Shown here in pieces: positions 43,180 to 50,749 of a DNA stretch of 64,000 bases. Made by a program: the position numbers and the translations under genes. The DNA comes from Phycisphaeraceae bacterium. GTDB lineage: Bacteria > Planctomycetota > Phycisphaerae > Phycisphaerales > UBA1924. How positions within the stretch are numbered: position 1 is the stretch's first letter; the number at the start of each line of letters is the position of its first letter. The DNA lies in contig JAHBXF010000001.1 of the NCBI GenBank assembly GCA_019636615.1, positions 1,116,001 through 1,180,000 on the forward strand, read 5' to 3'. The notes under the pieces were generated by a model. The model was not told the DNA's origin. It saw nothing but the letters and a program-made list of their open reading frames with translations, and did not search any database.

Positions 43180-44358
43180 TCATCTGTCAAAGAACAGTCC
43201 CTTGTGACCGACCCGCAGTTCCGGCGGGCCTGTCGCTGGGGTGGCCGGGTCGTCGCGACCAATCACCCGACCGTACGCATCATGGACGATCTGCGTAATG
43301 ACGCGGGCGGTGCCGCTTGTTCCGCCCAGGTCGCACAGGGCGATCACATCGCCCCCGGCATCCTGCAGTGGCCAACTCGCGCGGCGGCCTTGATCGTACT
43401 GCGCGAGCAACTCATCCACGCCCCACCCCCACGCATCGCCCGGGCCCCACACATACTCGCGGTGCAGCGTGGTCACCGCCGCGGGGAGCGATTCCCCGCC
43501 CATCATCTGCACCTCTTCGGATTCGAGGGTCGCCGTCTGCGGGTCCGCGGCCACCTCTCCAAAGGGTGCCGCGTTGGCCACCGCCTGCTGCAACTCGGGG
43601 TTGCCCGATTCGGCCGCGAGGCCCAGCATGAGCAGCGGGTCCGTCACGACCTCCTGGATGCGCCGCACACCGTCGTAGTAGAACCGCTCGGTGCGGAGGC
43701 GGCCGAGCGCGGTCTCGACATCGGGGTACGGAGACTGTGTCTCCACGAGCCGGCCGAGACCATCGTACTTGTAGTGCTTGAGCATCCGCCCCGGCCACCA
43801 GCGCTCCTGCGCGGCGACGGGGTTCTCGTCGGCACCCGGGCCGGGCCCGGTAAAGCCCTGGTTGGGGATAGCCTCGTTCACCTGGACAAGCCGGTTCCAG
43901 GCGTCGTACTGATAGAAGAACGCCCCGTCACTGCGCAGGTTGCCCGCGGAGTCGTAGGTGTAGGCAATCTCCTGAGAACCCACCGAGGTGTCCGTGCGCG
44001 CATCGATGCGGTTGCGGGCATCGGTCGCGTCGGCGATCTGGCGAACCACAGGAGTCCCAGGCCGGTAGTCGGTCGTGAGCCGGCCGACCGGGTTCACGCC
44101 TGCATTGGGCAGATCATTCCAGTTCCCCAGCGCGTCGAGCGACCAAGAGTCCTGGAGGAGAGGTGTAGAGATCGTGCCGCCCGAGAGGGAACCAAAGAGT
44201 GTCTCCTTCAACTGGCCGAGCTTGTTGTAGGAGTTCCACTGCGACCAGACGTTGACTTCCTCGGCGGAAGGAGTTGCCGCGCGGGTGATACGCGCGGTGG
44301 TGCGCGCCCCGTTGCTCAACGTACCGCAGTGTCTCGCTCCATCGTTGGGCCAGTTCAA
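43180..44358 (-). pseudogene. Second Rhs-repeat core fragment with in-frame stop
   Basis: The 392-residue frame contains YD repeats: QWNSYNKLGQLKE, EIAYTYDSAGNLRSDGAFFY, QYDAWNRLVQV, KHYKYDGLGRLVETQ and REYVWGPGDAWGWGVDELL. The core motif HKGLFFDR comes next, and TGA follows at 43180. The same frame continues beyond the stop with DGGIADPLTGFETPRLWPGA, NRTLHFGRWNQPDPNATGLP and LYTHLRDGPNVMEYIGS down to about 42928. The TGA is thus a single nonsense change in an otherwise continuous core. The N-terminal shell is missing; the fragment begins at the 3' end of the preceding immunity gene. It appears to be a decayed duplicate of the Rhs core at 29361. Confidence 0.82.
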
Positions 44359-44361
44359 ACG

Positions 44362-45282
44362 TTACGTCCAGATGATCGGGCAAAGGTCCAAACCCTGAAT
44401 CTTCCTCGCCGCGAGAAGGCGGGCCACGTCACCCCGAAGCCACATTGCTTGCTCCGGGAAGTGAATCACACGGCCATTCTCGAAACGATTCAACTGACCA
44501 TCCCAGAAAGGAGAACGTACGATCGGGGGTACTAATCGATCTCCCCATGCGGACCGGCTCGCCGTAAAGTACATACCAGGAACATCGTCGCCTGCGTCTA
44601 GCCATACAGCGCCACATTGCCCACACACACGTCGTGCCGACCGATGTTCCGCGATCTCATCTCCCGGCACGGACCACTCTGGAACAAGCTGCCACCACTT
44701 TTCCTTTGTACTTGCACTCCCAGTTGTTTCCACTTCTCTTCGGGGTACAGACACCCCACAGGCGACCTCTATATCAGTAATCACTCGTTCCGTAAGCATC
44801 CATATGACATTCGGCCCAAGCCAGATGCTCGCCATTACACGACATCTATTGAGTTCTGAGGCGGGCAAGCGTATCGGCCCCGCCTGACGTACGCCCGCCC
44901 CGCACTCGCCGCAGGCTGCGCTGTCGTCTACCGTACACAAGTGACACACGCCGGCCTTTCTATCGGAGCCTTGCGGGAACTGGATATCTACGCCCGTATG
45001 TATCGGAAAATACAATGGTGCCGTGCGCATCTCCTTGGGTGAGTACGTCTGAATAATGCCATCTTCCATCCAATCATCGTCTACCGCGCCACTTTCTACG
45101 GCTTTCAGCAGCTCAGTTCGCCAAGCAGAATCTGACACTGGGACCAAGAGATCCAAGAATCGCTGTCCCAGATAGCTCGTTGCGAGCTCATATCCCAATG
45201 CTCTCGCACTCTCCACCCACGTCTGCAACACACGATTCGCCTTTGGGTTTGGCGTAATAATAATACGCCTGCGCTCTATCAT
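44362..45282 (-). CDS. Double-CXXCG protein, candidate immunity to the Rhs nuclease
   Basis: The 306-residue protein carries two zinc-ribbon-like clusters: CHLC ... CGECG (in VCHLCTVDDSAACGECGAGV) and VCGQCGAVW. Paired CXXCG motifs in a protein of this size match the SitI6-type double-CXXCG immunity proteins first defined in Myxococcus, whose partners are polymorphic toxins. The ATG at 45282 is 16 bases after the stop of the Rhs toxin tail and has AAGGG upstream. This fits a toxin-immunity pair. GC content is clearly below that of the backbone. The immunity role is inferred from motif and position. Confidence 0.7.
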   Translation of the reverse strand: MIERRRIIITPNPKANRVLQTWVESARALGYELATSYLGQRFLDLLVPVSDSAWRTELLKAVESGAVDDDWMEDGIIQTYSPKEMRTAPLYFPIHTGVDIQFPQGSDRKAGVCHLCTVDDSAACGECGAGVRQAGPIRLPASELNRCRVMASIWLGPNVIWMLTERVITDIEVACGVSVPRREVETTGSASTKEKWWQLVPEWSVPGDEIAEHRSARRVCGQCGAVWLDAGDDVPGMYFTASRSAWGDRLVPPIVRSPFWDGQLNRFENGRVIHFPEQAMWLRGDVARLLAARKIQGLDLCPIIWT

Positions 45283-45298
45283 TTTTTACCCTTTGTTT

Positions 45299-46050
45299 CT
45301 ATTTCAACATAGCATCAATTGCTTCGTACCATTCCGGCTTATTGTTGTAGCTTTTTTTCAACAGGGCTCTTGCCTTTGCTTTTCTCTGAGCCTCCGGAAG
45401 TGCCTTGATCACTCGCAGAGCATTATTCAATTCAGTGGTCATCGGCTGGTGTGTTGCTTTCGTCAACAACACAGCGGGACCGTTTGTATCTAGGCCTAGC
45501 AACTTCGCCCACGCCCTCGGTAAGAGATGGTGGGCGTCCCACAGGCTGCCAAGGCTTTTTGCAGCTTTCACCGCTTTAGCCATAGAATAGGACTTGAAAA
45601 CCATTCCTGCTCGAAGATTCTTGAGTCTTTTTACGACCTCCGGCACCGTCCTCCCGATACCCCGAACGATACCCGCCTGGGCAGGCCCGCCGGGCTCCGC
45701 CGCTTCCTCGTCGAGCCAATAGCCCAGATTGAAGTGGCGGAATGTACCGAGCAGCATGGCTTCTTGAACCCACGTCGAACTAGTGCGAGTGTGCCAGCCA
45801 TCCCCCTGTGACCAGTCGCCCGCCCAATCAGCATCGGACTCGAGATTCATCGAGTAGTTATTTACCATTGACTCCAGTACGGCGCCAATTAGACCGCCTG
45901 GGTCGGCACCAGCAGTGAACGTGACGAAGCTATTCAGCACAGCTCCCGCTCCGTCCTTCGTGTCATCCCACCAGTCGTTGGAGGAGTAGAGTCCGAATGG
46001 ATCATTAGTATTTATAGGATTTGAACGCAAGTATTGATATATATTGGGCC
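45299..46050 (-). pseudogene. Rhs core end plus AHH-type nuclease toxin tip (severed from its core)
   Basis: Reading down the minus strand from 46050, the frame gives NIYQYLRSNPINTNDPFGLY. This is the invariant close of an Rhs core (NxYxYxxxNPxxxxDPxGL), after which the variable toxin begins. The tip of about 220 residues ends with WDAHHLLPRAWAKLLGLDTN and THQPMTTELNNAL. AHH followed by a later His resembles AHH-type nucleases of the HNH/endonuclease VII superfamily. The frame is open at its upstream end and was cut there by the IS insertion and inversion. Its N-terminal continuation is the fragment ending at 29815. A TTG at 46030 could start an isolated product, but the natural start is gone. 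Confidence 0.78.
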
Positions 46051-46079
46051 TGACCTGCCCCCACTTTCTGTACCAGGTC

Positions 46080-46988
46080 CTATGAGAGTCGGTTGATTGT
46101 ACCGGCCATCGCCTCGATCATGAACGAATCCGTCTCGTGGGGGGTAGAGGGGTGAGTTTGAGAGGGGAGAGGGGCCTCGTCTCCCCTCTCAAGATTCGCC
46201 GCGTACACCGCCGGCGGGACATACCCCAGCGACGAGTGCGGCCGACGATGGTTGTACTCGTTCTTCCACGCCGCGGCCAGCGCCTTGGCCTCCCGCACAT
46301 CCGCGAACTCTTCAGCGTTGAGCAGTTCATCCCGCAGCCGCGAGTGGAAGCTCTCGGCGTACCCGTTCTCCCACGGGCTCCCGGGCGCGATGTACAGGTT
46401 CTCTATGCCCGTGATCTCGGCCATCCGCCTGAGGGCCTTGGCCACGAACTCCGGCCCGTTGTCGCTGCGGATGTGCACCGGCACCCCGCGGATGGTCATC
46501 AACTCCGTCAGCACATCAACAACGTCCGCGCCGGTGATGCACCGGTCCACCTCCAGCGCCAGGCACTCCCGTGTGAACTCATCGATCACGCTCAAGCACT
46601 TGAGCTGACGGTCACGCTCATCCCGGTCATAGATGAAGTCCACGCACCACACATGGTCCTTGTGCTCGGCCCGACGCCGCACGATGCCGTTCTCCGAGTG
46701 GCCCAGACGCCTGCGTTTGTGCTGCTTCTGGGGCACTCTGAAGCCCTCACGACGCCACAGCCGGTGCACACGCTTGAAGTTCACGCGGAACCCTTCGAGC
46801 CGCAGCATCCCGCACATCATCCGGTAGCCACGCCGAGGATGCCGACGGACCAGCTCGTGCATCCGCTGCACCAGACGCGCATCATCGTCTCTGGGCACAG
46901 CCTTGTACCGCTGGGTCGATCGCGCCTGGCCGAGCACGCGGCACACGCGCCGCTGCGACCGATGCAGTTGATTCTGTACGTGCGTCAC
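46080..46988 (-). CDS. IS3-family transposase OrfB (copy 2)
   Basis: Identical in sequence to the 302-residue OrfB of copy 1, with the DDE triad CVDFIYD, RSDNGPEF and AESFHSRLRDE. GTG start at 46988 overlaps the orfA stop by four bases. Confidence 0.95.
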   Translation of the reverse strand: MTHVQNQLHRSQRRVCRVLGQARSTQRYKAVPRDDDARLVQRMHELVRRHPRRGYRMMCGMLRLEGFRVNFKRVHRLWRREGFRVPQKQHKRRRLGHSENGIVRRRAEHKDHVWCVDFIYDRDERDRQLKCLSVIDEFTRECLALEVDRCITGADVVDVLTELMTIRGVPVHIRSDNGPEFVAKALRRMAEITGIENLYIAPGSPWENGYAESFHSRLRDELLNAEEFADVREAKALAAAWKNEYNHRRPHSSLGYVPPAVYAANLERGDEAPLPSQTHPSTPHETDSFMIEAMAGTINRLS

Positions 46989-47296
46989 GACGCCCCTCCT
47001 CCGCGAGGGGCTCGCGGCTTTCCCAGGTAGTCGTTGGCCTCCTTGAGGATCGAGATGTCGATCGCCTGCTCGGCCACCAGCCGCTTGAGCCGCGCGTTCT
47101 CGAGTTCCAGATCCTTCAGCCGCCGCGCCTCATCGGCCTGCATCCCGCCGTACTGGTTCCGCCATCGGGCGTAGGTCTGCTCGCTGACCCCCAGAGCCTG
47201 CACCACCTGCGCCACGCTCTTGCCCGCCGCGAGCATCGCGTCCGCCTCCCGCAGCTTCTTCACGATCTGTTCCGCCGAGTGTCTTGTCCGCTTCAT
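46985..47296 (-). CDS. IS3-family transposase OrfA (copy 2)
   Basis: Identical to the 103-residue OrfA of copy 1, with the same helix-turn-helix (ALGVSEQTYARWRNQYG) and zipper-like C-terminus. It is intact, so both elements may still be active. Confidence 0.95.
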   Translation of the reverse strand: MKRTRHSAEQIVKKLREADAMLAAGKSVAQVVQALGVSEQTYARWRNQYGGMQADEARRLKDLELENARLKRLVAEQAIDISILKEANDYLGKPRAPRGGGAS

Positions 47297-47559
47297 CTTC
47301 GAGAGTCTCCTGGGCGCGACCGGCGGCCCTCGGGACTCTCATAGTTGGTGGATCAGGTTTCGGGGGGCAGGCCAGTGGGACGATCGCTGTGACTGGCCGG
47401 GTTTTCGGCGCGGCAGTGTTGTACAACCGTGCCCAAGACACGCGCGGCGGGTCGGCTGTTGGCCCCATGATCTGCCTTCCGTCCCAGGATCACGACAGGC
47501 GCCACCAATCGCCGCAATTTCAAGCCGCGGCTCGTTCCCAGATCCTGCTTCCTGCCCCC

Positions 47560-48714
47560 TCACCCAACCCGCGGCGTCACCCCCCACCCGTCATAGAGTG
47601 CAGTCTCGAGCAGCGAGGCACGCACCTTCACCAGCGTGGCCCGGAGGTTGGCGAACGGGATCAACCCCCGGTGGTGCAGTTGCCCCACAACCAGGCCCGG
47701 GTGGATTGTGTGCCGCGCGGCAAATCCATCGATCTTCTGCTTCGAGAAGCGCGGCGACACCCCGCGAATAAACTCCTCGAACTCGTCCGGGGGCACCAGG
47801 AACGACGAAGCGAACAGGTTCGCCGCCGCTTCCTCGGGGGGCGGGGCATCGTCCCGCACACCCTCCCGCGAGTCTTTGACCAGATCAATGTCGGGGCGAA
47901 GCGCCGAGTCGCGGCCATCGCCGGCGGCGACGTGGCCCAGTTCGTGCATCAGGGTGAACCAGAACGAATCGATCCGATCAAACCGCAGCGAGAGCGCGAC
48001 AACCGGGCTCTGTGAATCCAGCCAGAAACAGGCCCCGTCGATCCGCGTCTCGGGCAGGTGCTCCACGACGACGAACCGCACGCCCAGCGATGCGAGCGCC
48101 TGGGGGACCTGGCGAACATCATCGGGGTTGGCCAGCAGCGAGCGCAGCCCATGCACTTCCGCCGGGAAGGTGCGGGCATCGAAGTTGGATGGCTTCAACG
48201 TCTGCGCGAGCTGGCGAGCGCGGAACAGCCACGCCTGCTGGGCCGGGGTGAACTCGTCAACGTATGAGGTGCTCTTGCGTGCCGCGGCCGAGAAGAAGTC
48301 AGGGCGGGCATCCAGCGAGTCGACGCCGTAGAACCGCATCACCCGGTTCTCCATCACCTCGACATTGTTCGATTCGACGATCCAGCCACGCCGCACCATG
48401 TCCTTTATCGGCGCGGCCGTGTACAGCCTCGCACGCCGCGACACGGCCTCGTCAGGCTTTCCAAGTTTGTGAAGCTGGTGCGCCGATTCCAGGTTAAGCC
48501 ATACCTGAGCGCTCGTTCCGAACGCCTCCCCTAGCTGCTGAGCCGTCTCCGCCGTGAGCGACCTCTTGCCCGAGATCAGTTCGCTGACGAGGCGCTCGGG
48601 CCGCCCCATGATCTCGGCCAGATCGCGCTGTTCCCAGCCGCGGGCATCGAGTTCATCGCGGATGAACTCGCCGGGCGGGAAGACCTCCACCGGGATGTGC
48701 TGCTTGTTGTCCAT
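47560..48714 (-). CDS. higA: HigA-type antitoxin fused to ImmA/IrrE metallopeptidase
   Basis: The 384-residue protein has an N-terminal HTH of the HigA/XRE type (FPPGEFIRDELDARGWEQRD followed by LAEIMGRPERLVSELISGKR). A middle region and a C-terminal ImmA/IrrE-like zinc peptidase domain follow, with the motif LMHELGHVAAG (His257, Glu258, His261) and a later acidic region, EEAAANLFASSFLVP. ImmA proteases cleave repressors and so derepress operons; here repressor and protease are one chain. The start is 11 bases after the stop of the HigB toxin, giving toxin-first order as in higBA. It should bind the palindrome at 49069 and neutralise HigB. Confidence 0.88.
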   Translation of the reverse strand: MDNKQHIPVEVFPPGEFIRDELDARGWEQRDLAEIMGRPERLVSELISGKRSLTAETAQQLGEAFGTSAQVWLNLESAHQLHKLGKPDEAVSRRARLYTAAPIKDMVRRGWIVESNNVEVMENRVMRFYGVDSLDARPDFFSAAARKSTSYVDEFTPAQQAWLFRARQLAQTLKPSNFDARTFPAEVHGLRSLLANPDDVRQVPQALASLGVRFVVVEHLPETRIDGACFWLDSQSPVVALSLRFDRIDSFWFTLMHELGHVAAGDGRDSALRPDIDLVKDSREGVRDDAPPPEEAAANLFASSFLVPPDEFEEFIRGVSPRFSKQKIDGFAARHTIHPGLVVGQLHHRGLIPFANLRATLVKVRASLLETALYDGWGVTPRVG

Positions 48715-48725
48715 GTCTTTCTTTC

Positions 48726-49025
48726 TCAGTGGTAGTCTTCGATCGACACCACCACGACCACGTTCCCGTTGGCCTCCTCGACCAGTTCCAGGATCAGCCG
48801 CCATTGCTTGTTGAGGCGCATCGAGCGTTGATGAGCCCGGTCGCCCTTGAGTTTCTCGAAGTGCAGCGACTTCATCTGGTACAAGTCCCGCTCGTCCTCC
48901 GCCGCGCGGATGAACTGGAGTCTCTTGCGGAAACTCCGAACGACATCGTCCCCGAACTCCTTGGCTCGAAAGCCCGGGTCAGAATCCAGCCGTTGCAGCC
49001 GATGGTCGGCGAAACGGATTTTCAT
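48726..49025 (-). CDS. higB: HigB-type toxin (RelE/ParE superfamily)
   Basis: The 99-residue protein matches HigB toxins: MKIRFADHRLQRLDSD, FRKRLQFIRAAEDERDLYQM, SLHFEKLKGDRAHQRSMRLN, then KQWRLILEL and VVVVVSIEDYH. These ribosome-dependent mRNA endonucleases cut mRNA during translation. The conserved His/Lys/Arg residues (FEKLKG, SMRLNKQWRL) are present, so it is probably active. It precedes higA in one operon. The promoter-like sequence and operator lie directly upstream. Confidence 0.93.
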   Translation of the reverse strand: MKIRFADHRLQRLDSDPGFRAKEFGDDVVRSFRKRLQFIRAAEDERDLYQMKSLHFEKLKGDRAHQRSMRLNKQWRLILELVEEANGNVVVVVSIEDYH

Positions 49026-49032
49026 GACCCTG

Positions 49033-49060
49033 AGCGTATCAGTCGCATCGTCTTGGTCAA
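49033..49060 (-). promoter_or_regulatory. Putative higBA promoter
   Basis: On the minus strand TTGACC (49060-49055) and TACGCT (49038-49033) are separated by 16 bases. The predicted start of transcription, about seven bases after the -10 box, falls on or next to the higB ATG at 49025, so the mRNA may be leaderless or nearly so. Confidence 0.5.
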
Positions 49061-49068
49061 GGCATGAC

Positions 49069-49085
49069 TTTACACCATGTGTAAA
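49069..49085. promoter_or_regulatory. Palindromic operator of higBA
   Basis: TTTACAC-CAT-GTGTAAA is a perfect 7-bp inverted repeat with a 3-base centre. It lies nine bases upstream of the proposed -35 box, in AT-rich surroundings unlike the backbone. HigA-type antitoxins repress their own operon through such sites. Confidence 0.7.
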
Positions 49086-49227
49086 CCAGTACGCTGCATA
49101 CCGGGCTGTGGTTCCGAATTGCAGTCGTGTAGTCGCGCATCACCCGCTCACTTCCCCCACCCCCACTCCCAACCCCCTCTCCCGCAGGCACTTGCGCTCA
49201 GAACCGCCCAAAACCCAAACAATTCCC

Positions 49228-49256
49228 TTGACACGCCCTACACAAAACCGTACATT
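49228..49256 (+). promoter_or_regulatory. Near-consensus sigma-70 promoter, leaderless
   Basis: TTGACA (49228-49233), a 17-base spacer and TACATT (49251-49256) form a near-perfect housekeeping promoter. Transcription should start about seven bases later, at 49263, which is the A of the ATG of the next gene. There is no ribosome binding site, as expected for a leaderless mRNA. Confidence 0.75.
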
Positions 49257-49262
49257 GTCGGC

Positions 49263-50033
49263 ATGGTCACCGCCGCGCTCTTCGACGACCTCGCAAACCC
49301 TCATCTCTCGATGGGCGAAGTCGCCGCGCGGCACGGCCTTTCCCTCCAAGGCCTCTCGGCCCTCCTCGCCTCCGACCAGGCCCGGGCCACCCTCGATTCA
49401 ATCCTCAGCGCGGCCGCTGCCCGCACGCGATTCATCGCCCAACTCCATCTGCCCATCGCCGCCGCCGCGCTCGCCGCGATCCTCCAGGCCCACCCCGGCG
49501 CGGCCTGCACAACGGCTCCCCGCGACCAGCCCCGCACCCTGAGCCACCAGGCCGAACTCCGCCGCGCGGCCAACACCCTCCTGCGCTTCGCCGCCTTCAA
49601 CCATCGCGCCCTCGCGCGTGCCCACGAACCCCAACGCGCCAGCACCCCGCGCGCGCCACACGCCGCGCCGCGGCAGACCCCCGCGCCGCGCACCGAGCCC
49701 CAGGCCACACCCGCGCCGCGTGACTCACACGCGAGCGCCAACACACATCACGTTGACACCATTGGCACCCCCACGACGCCGGGCGCATCAACGACATCCC
49801 CGAATCTTCGGCGTTCCGCCCCCGCTCGGCCTCTCGTTGTCGCTTCCTTTCCCCCGGCTGGGCGCAGGGGTGCGGCCGTGGACGCCGCGCCGCGCCACGC
49901 GTGGAACGGCGCACACGTTCTGAATCCTGCACCGGGCGGGCACCCCTGCCCGAGTGCGCATCGGTTCCATCACACTCCCGCCCGTCAAACTCGAACCCGA
50001 GTCCACTCGGCAACCGCCGGGGTCCCGCCTTGA
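49263..50033 (+). CDS. HTH-like N-terminal protein with disordered tail
   Basis: The 256-residue product begins with a compact helical domain of about 75 residues that looks like a helix-turn-helix (LSMGEVAARHGLSLQGLSAL), then helices rich in Ala. From about residue 110 it is a long Pro/Ala/Arg/Thr-rich stretch without predicted structure, and whether translation really extends to the stop at 50033 is uncertain. The N-terminal part resembles small DNA-binding proteins such as terminase small subunits or simple regulators, but this is only a pattern. It is driven by a strong leaderless promoter. It is unlinked to the phage module at 18-23 kb. Confidence 0.6.
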   Translation: MVTAALFDDLANPHLSMGEVAARHGLSLQGLSALLASDQARATLDSILSAAAARTRFIAQLHLPIAAAALAAILQAHPGAACTTAPRDQPRTLSHQAELRRAANTLLRFAAFNHRALARAHEPQRASTPRAPHAAPRQTPAPRTEPQATPAPRDSHASANTHHVDTIGTPTTPGASTTSPNLRRSAPARPLVVASFPPAGRRGAAVDAAPRHAWNGAHVLNPAPGGHPCPSAHRFHHTPARQTRTRVHSATAGVPP

Positions 50034-50191
50034 AAGCCATCCTTCGTGCGTACTCGGCCTCACGATCACTGTGCATGAACACCGGGCTTCACCGATGATG
50101 CCCGCCCTCTTCACGTGCCACCGCATCGCCGGTTCTGCCGGCGATCGGTGCGAAGTCCCCGCGTCTCACGCGCGGCGTACGCTTTGCGCGC

Positions 50192-50737
50192 ATGCGTGTT
50201 CTGGGCATCGACCCCGGCCTGCGGATCACCGGCTACGGCTGTGTAGATGCCGCGCACTCGCCGCCGCGCCTTGTCGAGGCGGGCGTGTTTCGCCTGTGCG
50301 CCACAGATGATGCGGACAGCTCGGCGGATGATGGCCTGAGCGATGCGCGGGCCAGCCGCAGCGCGGCGAGTTTAAGCCGCAGGCTGGCCGAACTTGATAC
50401 CGACTTTCGCGCGCTCATCGAGCGGCTGGGCCCACAGGTGGTCGCGGTCGAGTCGCTCTTTGCGCACTACAAGCACCCGGCGACGGCGATCGTGATGGGG
50501 CACGCGCGCGGCGTGCTGCTGCTGGCGGTTCGGCGCGCGGGGCTGCCGCTGATCGAACTCAAGCCCAACGCGGTGAAGAAGTCGATGACCGGGTTTGGCC
50601 ACGCGAGCAAAGAACAGATGCAGCGCGCGGTGCAGGCGTGTTTCTCGCTGCCCGAGCCCCCCAGCCCGCCCGACGTGGCCGACGCGCTGGCGGTCGCGCT
50701 GTGCGCGGCGGCGCGCTCGGGCGCGGCCTCGCTCTAG
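50192..50737 (+). CDS. ruvC: Holliday junction resolvase RuvC
   Basis: The 181-residue protein matches RuvC, which nicks Holliday junctions after branch migration by RuvAB. The acidic catalytic residues are visible as GIDPG (Asp7), VAVESLF (Glu87) and PDVADALAVAL (Asp161 and Asp164). KPNAVKKSMTGFGHASKEQM is the conserved DNA-binding segment. A short acidic insertion (DDADSSADDGLSDARASRS) is present near residue 40. ruvA and ruvB are not adjacent. Confidence 0.97.
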   Translation: MRVLGIDPGLRITGYGCVDAAHSPPRLVEAGVFRLCATDDADSSADDGLSDARASRSAASLSRRLAELDTDFRALIERLGPQVVAVESLFAHYKHPATAIVMGHARGVLLLAVRRAGLPLIELKPNAVKKSMTGFGHASKEQMQRAVQACFSLPEPPSPPDVADALAVALCAAARSGAASL

Positions 50738-50749
50738 CAGCGCGGGCGA

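Larger units (their letters stand above)
31140..46050. other. 14.9-kb segment inverted by recombination between two IS copies
   Basis: The segment is bounded by inverted, identical-length IS3-family elements (29816-31139 plus, 46051-47374 minus). In the present order the outer and inner 4-base flanks differ (GGCC/CCAC for copy 1; GGCC/GTGG for copy 2, read on the plus strand). If the segment is flipped, copy 1 is flanked by GGCC on both sides and copy 2 by GTGG on both sides. Flipping also joins GATGGGCC at 29815 to CAATATATATC (minus strand from 46046). That makes codons GAT GGG CCC AAT ATA TAT and continues the Rhs frame from LYRDGP into NIYQYLRSNP. The ancestral orientation is therefore the reverse of the present one. 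Confidence 0.9.
46051..47374 (-). mobile_element. IS3-family insertion sequence (IS407-like), copy 2
   Basis: Same 1324-base element as at 29816, in the opposite orientation, with ends TGACCTGCCCCC at 46051 and GGGGGGCAGGCCA finishing at 47374. The encoded proteins are identical to those of copy 1. The adjoining bases are GGCC on the left and GTGG on the right, which do not match each other. GTGG does match the reverse complement of CCAC, which follows copy 1, so this copy was originally flanked by GTGG on both sides. Confidence 0.93.
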
